From the NCBI GenBank assembly GCA_900314745.1, contig OMWK01000008.1, positions 147,795 to 211,794 of the forward strand: 64,000 bases of DNA, read 5' to 3'. Shown here piece after piece: positions 33,773-41,474 of the stretch. Source of the DNA: an uncultured Eubacteriales bacterium. Lineage in GTDB: Bacteria; Bacillota; Clostridia; Saccharofermentanales; Saccharofermentanaceae. The first letter of the stretch is position 1; the number at the start of each line of letters is the position of its first letter. Both the position numbers and the translations under genes were made by a program. Under the pieces are notes generated by a model that saw nothing but the letters and a program-made list of their open reading frames with translations, was not told where the DNA came from and did not search any database.

Positions 33773-35272
33773 TTAGAAGAAAAGGCCTCTCGCTACTGGC
33801 TTGTAAAGCTGGTCGAAAAGCCTGCCGCTGATAACGTAGATATCGTGAGGATCATCTTCTCTTACCGCGATGTAGTCACCCGGCACGCCCGAGTAATACT
33901 TCTCGTCGTCCCATGCGGTGAAGAGCTTGATGTAATGGTCCAGAGGCTGAGCGTATATTCTCGCGGAACCCGGAGGACTGATGACTGTCTTCGCATAAGG
34001 CATAACCGGACGGATGTCTCCGTTTGACAGATTTCTTATTGTCGGGTCGTACTCGAACTGCTTGACGAAAGAAAATCCCGTGGCATTGTAGCTGTTCTGA
34101 AGTTTCTCTTCGGCGATAGGATATATCTCGCCCTCGAGTCCGATCATGAGATATGTGTCGTCCGCGATCGTTATGTTGATGTCGCCTTCGAGAGTTCTGA
34201 TCTCGACTGGTGTTCCCACCTCGAATACGTCGGATAATTTGACGACGCCGAGCTTCTGCTCCTTCTTCGTGAACATTCCCATGTTCGATGTGTCGACCGT
34301 TGCGGTCTTCGCATAGAGAACCTCGTAGAGACTGTAGTATTCACGGAGCCTGTCTTCGATGATGTCCGGAACATCCTCGGGCACCTTCTCCGGACGGATC
34401 GTACCGCCGGCCTTAAGAAGATGACCGCCGCCTCCGCCGATACCTCTCGCAATGAACTCTGCGAGCTCGTTCGCATGGACTTCCTTGACGCATGATCTTA
34501 CAGAGAACTTGATCTCATCCGGGCTGATGTAATAGGCGATAGCCACGTCGGCCTCGGCGGTCTCCATAGAGAAATCGGATATGACACCCAAGATATTCGG
34601 GTCGCAGGGCTCGGTCTTGATGACGAGGCACCTTATATCTTCGATATAGGTATAATCGAGTATCGCCTTGCCCGTGATCTTCAGCTCCTCGAGCGAGATG
34701 TTGGAGTTGCTCATCTTCGTGATGAGGCTCTTATTGATGACGAGCGAGTCGATCATATCGCGGTCAAGAGGATGGCTTATCTCGCTGAACTTGTTCGTAT
34801 CGGTGTAAAGACCGTAGTACAGGGCAGTCGCGAGGTCCTTATTCTCGTTGACGTCATAGTTCTCGGCCCTTAACATGTCCCAGACCACCGTCGCGCACGA
34901 TCCGACGCTGCTTCGGATCTCCGCGAATCTCGGAAGCTCGACCGTGACCTGATGGTGGTCGATGATCGCGATGTATCTCGCCTTGGTCGTTGTGACGTTA
35001 CGCTGTCCGTACTGGCAGTCGCAGACCAGGAGGACATCCGGAACGTGGTCGTATTCAGGCACATACTGCACCGGAATGTTGAGCTCCTCGACCATGATCA
35101 GAAGATTGCTCTTGGTGATGGGGTGGACGCCCCTGTAGATGAAGACAGGCTCCTTGCCGTTATCCTTAAGGTATGTGTAGAGAGCGAAGCCGGATGCGAG
35201 AGCATCGGCATCGGGATTATCGTGACACTGGATGGTTATGTCGTTATACTTAAGCAGTTCGTGAAGCAGCAT
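33773..35272 (-). CDS. DHH-family phosphoesterase with extra C-terminal domain
   Basis: 499 residues. DHH motifs: QCHDNPDADALASGFAL, LLVCDCQYGQ, and IDHHQV, with the DHHA1 motif GIGGGGGHLLKAGGTI at about 265-285. This core resembles NrnA-type oligoribonuclease/pAp phosphatases. It is followed by about 190 extra residues with beta-rich character and a PGDYIAVREDDPHDIYVI motif, absent from ordinary NrnA. The exact substrate (nanoRNA, pAp or a cyclic dinucleotide product) cannot be told. Convergent with the TIR gene, 8 bp apart. Confidence 0.88.
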   Translation of the reverse strand: MLLHELLKYNDITIQCHDNPDADALASGFALYTYLKDNGKEPVFIYRGVHPITKSNLLIMVEELNIPVQYVPEYDHVPDVLLVCDCQYGQRNVTTTKARYIAIIDHHQVTVELPRFAEIRSSVGSCATVVWDMLRAENYDVNENKDLATALYYGLYTDTNKFSEISHPLDRDMIDSLVINKSLITKMSNSNISLEELKITGKAILDYTYIEDIRCLVIKTEPCDPNILGVISDFSMETAEADVAIAYYISPDEIKFSVRSCVKEVHANELAEFIARGIGGGGGHLLKAGGTIRPEKVPEDVPDIIEDRLREYYSLYEVLYAKTATVDTSNMGMFTKKEQKLGVVKLSDVFEVGTPVEIRTLEGDINITIADDTYLMIGLEGEIYPIAEEKLQNSYNATGFSFVKQFEYDPTIRNLSNGDIRPVMPYAKTVISPPGSARIYAQPLDHYIKLFTAWDDEKYYSGVPGDYIAVREDDPHDIYVISGRLFDQLYKPVARGLFF

Positions 35273-35343
35273 GATGAACCTTTGTCCTCTCGAATGATTG
35301 TTATAAAGATTATTTTATCATATGCGCGTATATATAAATGCGG

Positions 35344-35372
35344 TTGACTTTGGGGGTCTTTGATGATAGTAT
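35344..35372 (+). promoter_or_regulatory. promoter of the rplU operon
   Basis: TTGACT (35344-35349) and TAGTAT (35367-35372) are 17 bp apart. It would start transcription at about 35379, giving a 110-nt leader. Confidence 0.65.
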
Positions 35373-35378
35373 ACGCGG

Positions 35379-35488
35379 GTGACCGCATGCGACGGGCTTC
35401 TAAATGTGCGTGAAATCGCTGATTTTATTGGCTTTTTGACCACTGCCTCGGGTGAAGCAGCGAGACTGGAAGAACAGGAGGACACAGT
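35379..35488 (+). promoter_or_regulatory. 5' leader of rplU, candidate L21 leader RNA
   Basis: About 110 nt between promoter and rplU with several short complementary segments (CTGCCTCGGGTGAAGCAG near 35444-35461 can fold). Firmicutes rplU operons commonly carry a structured L21 leader for autoregulation. The match here is by position and size, not a verified covariance match. Confidence 0.4.
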
Positions 35489-35791
35489 ATGTACGCAGTA
35501 ATTAAGACAGGCGGTAAGCAGTACAAGGTTGCTGTCGGCGACGAGATCTTCGTAGAGAAGCTCGAAGGCGAGACCGGCGATACAATTACTTTCGATGAAG
35601 TTCTGGCTGTTGGCGACGACGACGGAATCAAGGCAGGCTCTGATGTAGCTGCTAAGGTTACAGGCGAAGTTGTTAAGCAGGGTAAGAACAAGAAGGTTGT
35701 TGTTCTTAAGTACAAGGCTAAGAAGGGCTACAGAAGGAAGAACGGCCACAGACAGCCTTATACAAGAGTACGTATTACAGGAATCGCGTAA
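35489..35791 (+). CDS. rplU: 50S ribosomal protein L21
   Basis: 100 residues, full length. [20 protein letters not shown] at the start and [22 protein letters not shown] at the end are diagnostic. The ribosome site AGGAGG is 9 bp upstream. First gene of rplU-prp-rpmA, the conserved Firmicutes arrangement. Confidence 0.98.
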   Translation: MYAVIKTGGKQYKVAVGDEIFVEKLEGETGDTITFDEVLAVGDDDGIKAGSDVAAKVTGEVVKQGKNKKVVVLKYKAKKGYRRKNGHRQPYTRVRITGIA

Positions 35792-35803
35792 TACGGTGAT
35801 GTA

Positions 35804-36175
35804 ATGATAACCGTCAGAGTCGTCAGGGACGGATCGCGTAAGGTAACAGGGCTGTTCGTTAGCGGACACTCAGGATACGCCGAAGCAGGATCCGACATAA
35901 TCTGCGCAGGAGCGTCGACACTTGTATATACACTCGCTAACTCTCTCGAGAGGATATGCGGAATAGATACCAAGTACTCGACCAGGATCGCTGAAGATAC
36001 GGGAGACGGCAATGTGAGCGCCGAGATCGTAATCCCCGAGGGGAGAATGAGAGACGAGGGCGCAGCTGACAGGGCACAGGTGATAATGGAGACGATGGTT
36101 CTCGGATTCATATCACTCGCACAGTCGGTCAACACAGACGGCAACAGATACATCGAGATCAAAGAGGAATATTGA
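35804..36175 (+). CDS. prp: ribosomal-processing cysteine protease Prp
   Basis: 123 residues. Catalytic His22 and Cys34 lie in the signature SGHSGYAEAGSDIICAGAS. Prp removes the N-terminal extension of L27 in Firmicutes, and its gene sits between rplU and rpmA here too. L27 just downstream carries the matching cleavage motif, which supports the function directly. Confidence 0.96.
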   Translation: MITVRVVRDGSRKVTGLFVSGHSGYAEAGSDIICAGASTLVYTLANSLERICGIDTKYSTRIAEDTGDGNVSAEIVIPEGRMRDEGAADRAQVIMETMVLGFISLAQSVNTDGNRYIEIKEEY

Positions 36176-36196
36176 CACACACTTAGGAGGTGTAAG

Positions 36197-36478
36197 ATGC
36201 TTAACATGAATTTACAGCTCTTCGCTCATAAGAAGGGAATGGGTTCCACCAAGAACGGTCGTGAGTCCCAGTCCAAGAGACTCGGAGCTAAGAAGGGCGA
36301 CGGTCAGAGCGTAGTTGCAGGCAACATCATCGTAAGGCAGCGCGGAACAAAGATCCATCCCGGCCACAATGTCGGAATCGGTTCTGACGATACTCTTTTT
36401 GCTAAGATCGACGGACTCGTTAAGTATGAGAGAGTCGGCTCTTCCAAGAAGCAGGTAAGCGTTTATCCCGCTAACTGA
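36197..36478 (+). CDS. rpmA: 50S ribosomal protein L27 with cleavable N-terminal extension
   Basis: 93 residues. The first nine residues (MLNMNLQLF) precede the mature start [20 protein letters not shown] is the Prp recognition site. The rest is canonical L27 ([29 protein letters not shown]). AGGAGGT lies 8 bp before the ATG. The mature N-terminus reaches the peptidyl-transferase centre. Confidence 0.98.
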   Translation: MLNMNLQLFAHKKGMGSTKNGRESQSKRLGAKKGDGQSVVAGNIIVRQRGTKIHPGHNVGIGSDDTLFAKIDGLVKYERVGSSKKQVSVYPAN

Positions 36479-36504
36479 TTATTGCAGGTTCAAGTAGAAT
36501 CCAC

Positions 36505-36537
36505 TGCCTGTCGAAGTCATATTCGGCAGGCATTTTT
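36505..36537 (+). terminator. terminator after rpmA
   Basis: The 11-bp stem TGCCTGTCGAA / TTCGGCAGGCA (one G-U) is followed by TTTTT. It separates rplU-prp-rpmA from obgE, which would need read-through or its own promoter. Confidence 0.85.
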
Positions 36538-36577
36538 GTATTAAGCGGCGGCAGAACGGCAGCAAGGGAGATAACGT

Positions 36578-37855
36578 ATGTTTATTGATCACGCGAAGAT
36601 ATATGTGAAGGCGGGCGACGGCGGCCCGGGAATGTGTTCATTTCACACTGAGAAGTACATAACGAACGGCGGACCCGACGGCGGTGACGGCGGCAAGGGC
36701 GGCGACGTCGTCTTTGTGGCTGCACAGAAGCTCACTACGCTGCAGGCCTTCCGTTTTAAGCATAAGTTCGTTGCTCCCGACGGCGCGAAAGGCATGAACC
36801 GCAAGATGTACGGCAGAGGCGGCGAGGACTTAAGGATCGCGGTGCCCGTGGGTACTGTCATCAAGGATGCCGACACTGACAAGATCCTCGCGGACTTTAC
36901 TGAGGACGGCCAGGAGGAAGTCATCTGCGTAGGCGGCAAGGGCGGTCTCGGAAATATGCATTTTGCAAATTCCGTAAGGCAGGCTCCGCAGTTCGCGCAT
37001 CTTGGAATGCCGGGTGAGGAGAAGAATCTTCTTATAGAACTGAAGCTCATCGCGGATGTCGGACTCGTAGGTTATCCGAATGCGGGCAAGTCGACTCTGC
37101 TGTCTGTCATGACCAGGGCGAAGCCCAAGATCGCGGACTATCCGTTTACGACACTGGAGCCGGTATTAGGCGTCGTTCAGGACTTCGACCAGTCATTCGT
37201 CATCGCTGATATCCCGGGACTTATAGAGGATGCTCATGAGGGCGCAGGATTAGGTCACGATTTTCTAAGACATATCGAGAGAACGAGACTTCTCATTCAC
37301 GTGGTCGACATATCCGCACACGACGGAAGAGATCCGCTCGATGACTTCAAGCAGATCAATAAGGAGCTTCAGGAATTCAATGAGGACTTAAGCAAACGCC
37401 CTCAGGTTGTCGCGGCAAACAAGTCTGATGATGCGACGGATGAGGAGATTGAGCTTTTCGTTGAGGAAGTGAAGAAGCTCGGGTACGAAGACGTGTTCGT
37501 GATAAGCGCTGCCACCCGTGAAGGCGTTAAGGCCCTGACCGACAAGGTCACGGAGCTCGTAAGCAAGCTCCCCCCGCCGGTGCTCCACGACCAGATCGAG
37601 AAGGACAGCAGGAAGGTATACAAGTACGAGAAGGAATCCAAGTTCACGATATCCAAGGACGACGGCATGTTCGTCATCGAAGGATCGTGGGCGTCAAGGC
37701 TTCGTCAGACCACAGACTTCGATGTCTATGACTCCGCTCAGTACTTCCAGAGAGCACTCATCAAGGAGGGTGTCATCGACGCTTTGAAGGAGGCCGGAAT
37801 CCAGGAAGGCGACGAGGTCAGGATCGACGATTTTGTGTTCGAATATGTAGAGTAA
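36578..37855 (+). CDS. obgE: Obg-family GTPase with OCT domain
   Basis: 425 residues. The glycine-rich Obg fold spans 1-158 (AGDGGPGMCSFH, GGPDGGDGGKGGDVVF, GKGGLGNMHFANSVRQAP). The GTPase domain has G1 GYPNAGKST, G3 DIPGLIEDAHEGAGLG, and G4 ANKSD. The C-terminal about 75 residues form the OCT domain (FVIEGSWASRLRQTTDFD, ..EGDEVRIDDFVFEY). Ribosome assembly and stringent-response GTPase. Its place after rplU-rpmA is conserved. Confidence 0.97.
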   Translation: MFIDHAKIYVKAGDGGPGMCSFHTEKYITNGGPDGGDGGKGGDVVFVAAQKLTTLQAFRFKHKFVAPDGAKGMNRKMYGRGGEDLRIAVPVGTVIKDADTDKILADFTEDGQEEVICVGGKGGLGNMHFANSVRQAPQFAHLGMPGEEKNLLIELKLIADVGLVGYPNAGKSTLLSVMTRAKPKIADYPFTTLEPVLGVVQDFDQSFVIADIPGLIEDAHEGAGLGHDFLRHIERTRLLIHVVDISAHDGRDPLDDFKQINKELQEFNEDLSKRPQVVAANKSDDATDEEIELFVEEVKKLGYEDVFVISAATREGVKALTDKVTELVSKLPPPVLHDQIEKDSRKVYKYEKESKFTISKDDGMFVIEGSWASRLRQTTDFDVYDSAQYFQRALIKEGVIDALKEAGIQEGDEVRIDDFVFEYVE

Positions 37856-37896
37856 AAGTGACCTTTATCAAGCTGTTTTGACCGTAATTACAGGGG

Positions 37897-37925
37897 TTTA
37901 CAATTTGTTCACAGTTTTTCATACT
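37897..37925 (+). promoter_or_regulatory. possible promoter of a small RNA
   Basis: TTTACA (37897-37902) and CATACT (37920-37925) are 17 bp apart, in a gap where no gene follows before a terminator at 37999-38022. Confidence 0.4.
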
Positions 37926-37931
37926 GGTTAC

Positions 37932-38022
37932 GCATTTGCCAAGTATACTCAAGTCATAAAGTAGTTACCTTCTTCGTGTAAGTTAAGTTTGTCAAGAGCC
38001 TCCGGTGAAAGCCGGAGGTTTT
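37932..38022 (+). ncRNA. candidate small RNA of about 90 nt
   Basis: The interval between obgE and the ParB-HAD gene holds a promoter-like pair and, about 70 bp on, a good terminator (CCTCCGG / CCGGAGG then TTTTG), with no ORF between. Either a small regulatory RNA or simply the 3' untranslated end of obgE. The next gene has its own TATAAT at 38029-38034. Confidence 0.35.
37999..38022 (+). terminator. intrinsic terminator upstream of the ParB-HAD gene
   Basis: The stem CCTCCGG (37999-38005) pairs with CCGGAGG (38012-38018), followed by TTTTGTG. It ends obgE or the candidate sRNA. Confidence 0.8.
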
Positions 38023-38065
38023 GTGTTGTATAATAAACTATCTTTGATATCGGTGGGGTAAGCTT

Positions 38066-38947
38066 ATGGCTAAGAAAACTGAATTCGAACAGAAGATCGC
38101 GGACGACATTAAGAACCAGCAGGGAAGACTGATGCCGGTCAAGGCGAGCCTTATCGAGCGACTTCTCGTCCGTAAGGCCCTGTGCACATCTCTACATCCC
38201 AACGCCGCCGATGAATTCACATTCGATACAGTAGGTCCGAGCTACAGGATCATAGGCGAGTATGAGGAGAAGTTCCGTACCGCGATAAAACGTAACCAGG
38301 AGCCGTTTGACGATGCGCTCATAGTCGAGAAGTTAAGCCCCAAGGGATACCTTCTTCTGAACGGTCATCACAGGTGGGCGGCTGCGATGAGAGTCGGCAT
38401 CAAGAAGGTTCCGATTCAGATAGTCAACCTCGCGCAGGATTCGGACATCGACAAGATCCTCGAGAATTCCAAGCACGATAAGCGCGTAACCTTGGATCTC
38501 GATGAGGTTATCTTCCGTGAGAAGAACGATAAGTATACCGAGAACGTCCCGTCGTTCCATTTCATGCGTCTTAACAAGAAGATCAAGCAGGGTATCCCCG
38601 CACTGTTCTACTACCTGACGAAGCACGGATACGACATCTGGGTATATTCGGCGAACTACTATTCCATCGACGATATCCAGAGATTCTTCAAGCACTACAA
38701 TGCGCACGTTGACGGTATCATCACGGGTACGATGAGGAAGGACGAATTCAAGGCCGAGCGCAATGCGAGAAGAGAGAAGAAGATCTCCGACAAGTACAAG
38801 GTCACTCTCCACATCGATAATGACATGATCCTCGCGACAGGCGATGTCGGTGCGAAGTTCAAACGCTTTGACCTCGAGACAACTCCCGGTGAGTGGTCAA
38901 ACAAGGTCATCGAAGTCATAGAAGAGTTCCGGGATGAGAAGAAATAA
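38066..38947 (+). CDS. ParB/Srx-like domain fused to a HAD-like domain
   Basis: 293 residues. Residues 1-135 are ParB/sulfiredoxin-like: PVKASLIERLLVRKAL, then the nucleotide-binding motif YLLLNGHHRWAAAMRVGIKKVPIQIV. Residues about 140-293 form a HAD-like fold starting VTLDLDEVIF (motif I DLDE), motif II IWVYSANYYS and a late acidic motif LHIDND. The ParB fold of this type binds or hydrolyses CTP/ATP in some families. Promoter TATAAT at 38029-38034 and GGTGGGG ribosome site. Overlaps the next gene, which encodes a second HAD domain, by 14 bp. Confidence 0.7.
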   Translation: MAKKTEFEQKIADDIKNQQGRLMPVKASLIERLLVRKALCTSLHPNAADEFTFDTVGPSYRIIGEYEEKFRTAIKRNQEPFDDALIVEKLSPKGYLLLNGHHRWAAAMRVGIKKVPIQIVNLAQDSDIDKILENSKHDKRVTLDLDEVIFREKNDKYTENVPSFHFMRLNKKIKQGIPALFYYLTKHGYDIWVYSANYYSIDDIQRFFKHYNAHVDGIITGTMRKDEFKAERNARREKKISDKYKVTLHIDNDMILATGDVGAKFKRFDLETTPGEWSNKVIEVIEEFRDEKK

Positions 38948-39548
38948 GAACAGCGAAGATACGATGCGCGTCTCGTTCGATCTGGACGAGGTGCTGTTTG
39001 TAAATCCGGCCACGCATAAGACCGAACCCAAGCTGATGTTCCCCTTTAACTTCATATTCAGGGAGCGTCTCCGCCTCGGCACTCCGGAGCTCATCAACAC
39101 GCTTCAGAAGATGGGATATGAGGTGTGGGTGTACACATCGTCTTACAGGTCGGAGTTCTATATCAAGACGCTTTTCGCGTGTTATGGCGTGAAGTTCGAC
39201 AGCATAGTAAACGCGCAGCGGCACCTTCGAGAAGTGCAGCAGAAGCGCCCGAATATCCTGCCGCAGAAGGTCCCGAGCTACTACAAGATCAAGCTCCACA
39301 TAGACGACGAGACGGTCATCTGCTCCTACGGGCGTGAGATGGGTTTTGATGCGTATCAGTTAGATGCCGAGGACGACAGCTGGAAAGAGAAGATAATCGC
39401 GAGAGCTGAAGAAGTTAAGCGCAAGGCGGCGCTTCGGGAAGAAGCCGCGCACGGGAAAAAACTGTCCGGTAAGGGTTCTGTGAATGACTCAGGTAAGCCG
39501 GCAGCGAAGGGTTCTGAGCAGGATGCAGGGGAGGAGCCCCAGGCTTAG
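38934..39548 (+). CDS. HAD-like protein, paralogue of the preceding C-terminal domain
   Basis: 204 residues (or 194 from ATG 38963). The sequence repeats the preceding HAD-like domain: VSFDLDEVLFVNP, then YEVWVYTSSYRSEFYIKTLFACYGVKFD, and IKLHIDDETV. The DxDE motif I with an E two residues after the second D differs from ordinary DxDGT HAD phosphatases, and resembles NLI/5'-nucleotidase-like variants. The C-terminal about 35 residues are low-complexity Lys/Gly/Ala/Glu. Convergent with the alarmone synthetase, overlapping by 4 bp. Confidence 0.7.
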   Translation: MRRNKNSEDTMRVSFDLDEVLFVNPATHKTEPKLMFPFNFIFRERLRLGTPELINTLQKMGYEVWVYTSSYRSEFYIKTLFACYGVKFDSIVNAQRHLREVQQKRPNILPQKVPSYYKIKLHIDDETVICSYGREMGFDAYQLDAEDDSWKEKIIARAEEVKRKAALREEAAHGKKLSGKGSVNDSGKPAAKGSEQDAGEEPQA

Positions 39549-40597
39549 AGGTACTTCTTCCTCGAGTTGATGATGCGGTTCGTGTTGTGCATTATCGAAG
39601 CCTTCTTGCTCGAGCTCAGAGCGAAGAAATCCATGATGTCTTTCTCACTGTAGCTGCCCGCCACAAGCATGGCGCGTGTGAGGTAGTAAAGTCCCACGAA
39701 GCAGGAGTATTCGTCAATCTCCATGCCCTGAAGCGAGCTTCTCGCGATATCAAGCGTAAGGTCGTAATACTCCTTGATGGCGCTGTCGAGTCCGCCGAGC
39801 TCTGTGATGCCGAGGAACTCCAGTTGCTTTATGAACGGATCCGCATTCGCCTGCGTGATCTTGCCGCCCGTGAGGTTCGAGATGTCGTTTATGAGACTTA
39901 AGTATTCCGAGTTGTACTTCATGAACTCGCGTAAGGTAAGCGTATCGATGGCAACATCCTGAACGTCGCCTCTTTGAAGCTTATCAATAACGATCGCGCT
40001 GTAGGCTTCAAGCTGCGACTTGATCCTTCCGAATCCCTGGTCCGCAACCTCGAGAAGCGACGCCATCCTGGAGAACTCTCGCCTTACATGCAGCGGAACA
40101 CCGAATTCGTTCTTATAACCCAAGTCATGCTCGATCTCCGCCCATGTGTGCTGGAGCACCGTCCTTATCTGGAACTCGAACTTATACTTGCAAAGCTCCT
40201 CCGGGTAATCGTCGCTTGGCTTAAGCATGCAGATGTAGTGCACCGACAGGTAGCCGAATGCGTTCGGGGACAAGGTCTTGCTCTTATCTATGCAGTTGTC
40301 CCTGTCCACATCGAAAAGCTTCTCTATTATCGCGCTGATCATGTCAATCTGCTCTGTGAAATAACATATGATTCTGAACCCGATAAGGTCAGTGAGGCTC
40401 ATCGCGGAAGCGTATTTCTCCGGCTTCCTCGCGAGCTTGCCTTCGATGGAATCCACGGACTTAACCCTGTGGGTGATCTGCATCGTGTGTATGCCCGCTT
40501 CTTCGATCGCCGCAGTAAGCTTGAGGTTGACTATCTCGTCGACCTTGTTGAGGTTATCTATATTCTCGTAATAGCTCATCATTTTTGGACTTATCAT
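39545..40597 (-). CDS. RelA/SpoT-domain GTP pyrophosphokinase, small alarmone synthetase-like
   Basis: 350 residues. The RelA/SpoT synthetase fold is recognised by SLTDLIGFRIICYFTEQID, AFGYLSVHYICMLK, and the block FEFQIRTVLQHTWAEIEHDLGYK, which contains the pyrophosphate-transfer Glu/Gln residues. No HD hydrolase, TGS or ACT domain is present. About 140 C-terminal helical residues exceed the typical 210-residue SAS proteins such as RelP/RelQ. Expected to make (p)ppGpp; neighbours give no clue. Confidence 0.88.
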   Translation of the reverse strand: MISPKMMSYYENIDNLNKVDEIVNLKLTAAIEEAGIHTMQITHRVKSVDSIEGKLARKPEKYASAMSLTDLIGFRIICYFTEQIDMISAIIEKLFDVDRDNCIDKSKTLSPNAFGYLSVHYICMLKPSDDYPEELCKYKFEFQIRTVLQHTWAEIEHDLGYKNEFGVPLHVRREFSRMASLLEVADQGFGRIKSQLEAYSAIVIDKLQRGDVQDVAIDTLTLREFMKYNSEYLSLINDISNLTGGKITQANADPFIKQLEFLGITELGGLDSAIKEYYDLTLDIARSSLQGMEIDEYSCFVGLYYLTRAMLVAGSYSEKDIMDFFALSSSKKASIMHNTNRIINSRKKYL

Positions 40598-40690
40598 GCT
40601 GTATATGCTACCACAAGCTGTGGGAGAATTAAATCACAGAACGGCGCGCGAGTGTTGATGTGTGGCTCGGCGGGGCGGCTGGCGGTGGTT

Positions 40691-40726
40691 TTGTACTCGA
40701 TTGCCGAATTCTGAGAAAAAGTACAA
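40691..40726. repeat. array 3: minimal inverted pair of the array-2 motif at 26-bp step
   Basis: TTGTACTCGA (40691-40700) and AAAAGTACAA (40717-40726), in opposite orientation, begin exactly 26 bp apart, as in array 2 with the same GTAC core. Next to it are a CACCAAATTGGTG palindrome (40735-40747) and a hairpin AGTCCCTT/AAGGGACT (40762-40791), which do not continue the phase. The rest of 40598-40876 holds nothing else I can name. Confidence 0.7.
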
Positions 40727-40876
40727 AAGGGAAACACCAAATTGGTGAGATCTTTGAGATAAGTCCCTTGATAAGTACATATTAAGGGACTATTATTGGC
40801 GTCCGCGGTGATAGAATCGCAGTAACAGGGCAGTGGTGCCCACAGGGATTTTGGAATGAGAAAGGTAGGTAGCAAG

Positions 40877-41152
40877 ATGGGAAGTGTTTACTATGCATCA
40901 ATTGACAGGGACAGGGAAGACAGCATGAGGAACGTCATGGGCTCGGTCGCAGCAGCTGCGCTGATGCTCAAGAACTACGGATATTCGGACGAGGCAATCT
41001 ACGAGATAATCCCGATGCTCGTCGGTGTAGAGATCAGGGCGGATCAGGCGATGGTGGACAAGCTGGAGAAGATCATTGTGTCCATCCACAGACTCGAAGG
41101 TTCGGAAGAGGGGTTTATCCGGTACCTGAGAGACATGAGGAAGAGGTGGTGA
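40877..41152 (+). CDS. small soluble protein, unknown
   Basis: 91 residues from ATG 40877, which has AAAGGTAGGT 8 bp upstream (a further in-frame ATG at 40856 is possible). The sequence (VYYASIDRDREDSMRNVMGSVAAAALMLKNYGYSDEAIYEIIPMLVG) is helical and charged. I do not recognise the family. The following small membrane protein gene begins 4 bp after its stop. Confidence 0.6.
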   Translation: MGSVYYASIDRDREDSMRNVMGSVAAAALMLKNYGYSDEAIYEIIPMLVGVEIRADQAMVDKLEKIIVSIHRLEGSEEGFIRYLRDMRKRW

Positions 41153-41156
41153 CATT

Positions 41157-41372
41157 ATGCTGACAATAATCTTCTGGGCAGCGCTCATCTATGTAGCCGT
41201 CAAGATGCTCCTCTGGGGCATCAAGGCCGCATGGGGCATAGCCAAGATAATCGCGTTCGTAGTCCTGCTCCCGATAGTGATCGTCGGCCTCATGATGTAC
41301 GGCCTGGTCCTGATCGCGTTGGGCCTTCTGGTGCTGTCGGCGATCGTGGCGACGATAGGGGCATTGGTGTAG
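41157..41372 (+). CDS. small hydrophobic membrane protein
   Basis: 71 residues, almost entirely hydrophobic, with two or three membrane segments (MLTIIFWAALIYVAVKMLLWG, IAFVVLLPIVIVGLMMYGLVLIALGLL). GGTGG in the tail of the upstream gene is the ribosome site. Neighbour and likely partner of the 91-residue protein; function unknown. GC is high here, unlike the island starting about 100 bp downstream. Confidence 0.6.
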   Translation: MLTIIFWAALIYVAVKMLLWGIKAAWGIAKIIAFVVLLPIVIVGLMMYGLVLIALGLLVLSAIVATIGALV

Positions 41373-41474
41373 GGGGGAACTGTTTAGCGATAGTTTACAC
41401 AATACTAAAATATACTTTATTTGTGGTAATTATACTTATAGTGGATTGCTATTATATCGGGAGTGTATCGACTT

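Noticed and set aside
35318..35869. 183-codon ORF antisense to rplU and its leader
   Set aside because: It covers the promoter, leader and gene of L21 in reverse; no support.
38029..38034. Leaderless start for the ParB-HAD gene
   Set aside because: The TATAAT is 31 bp from the ATG and a GGTGGGG ribosome site is present.
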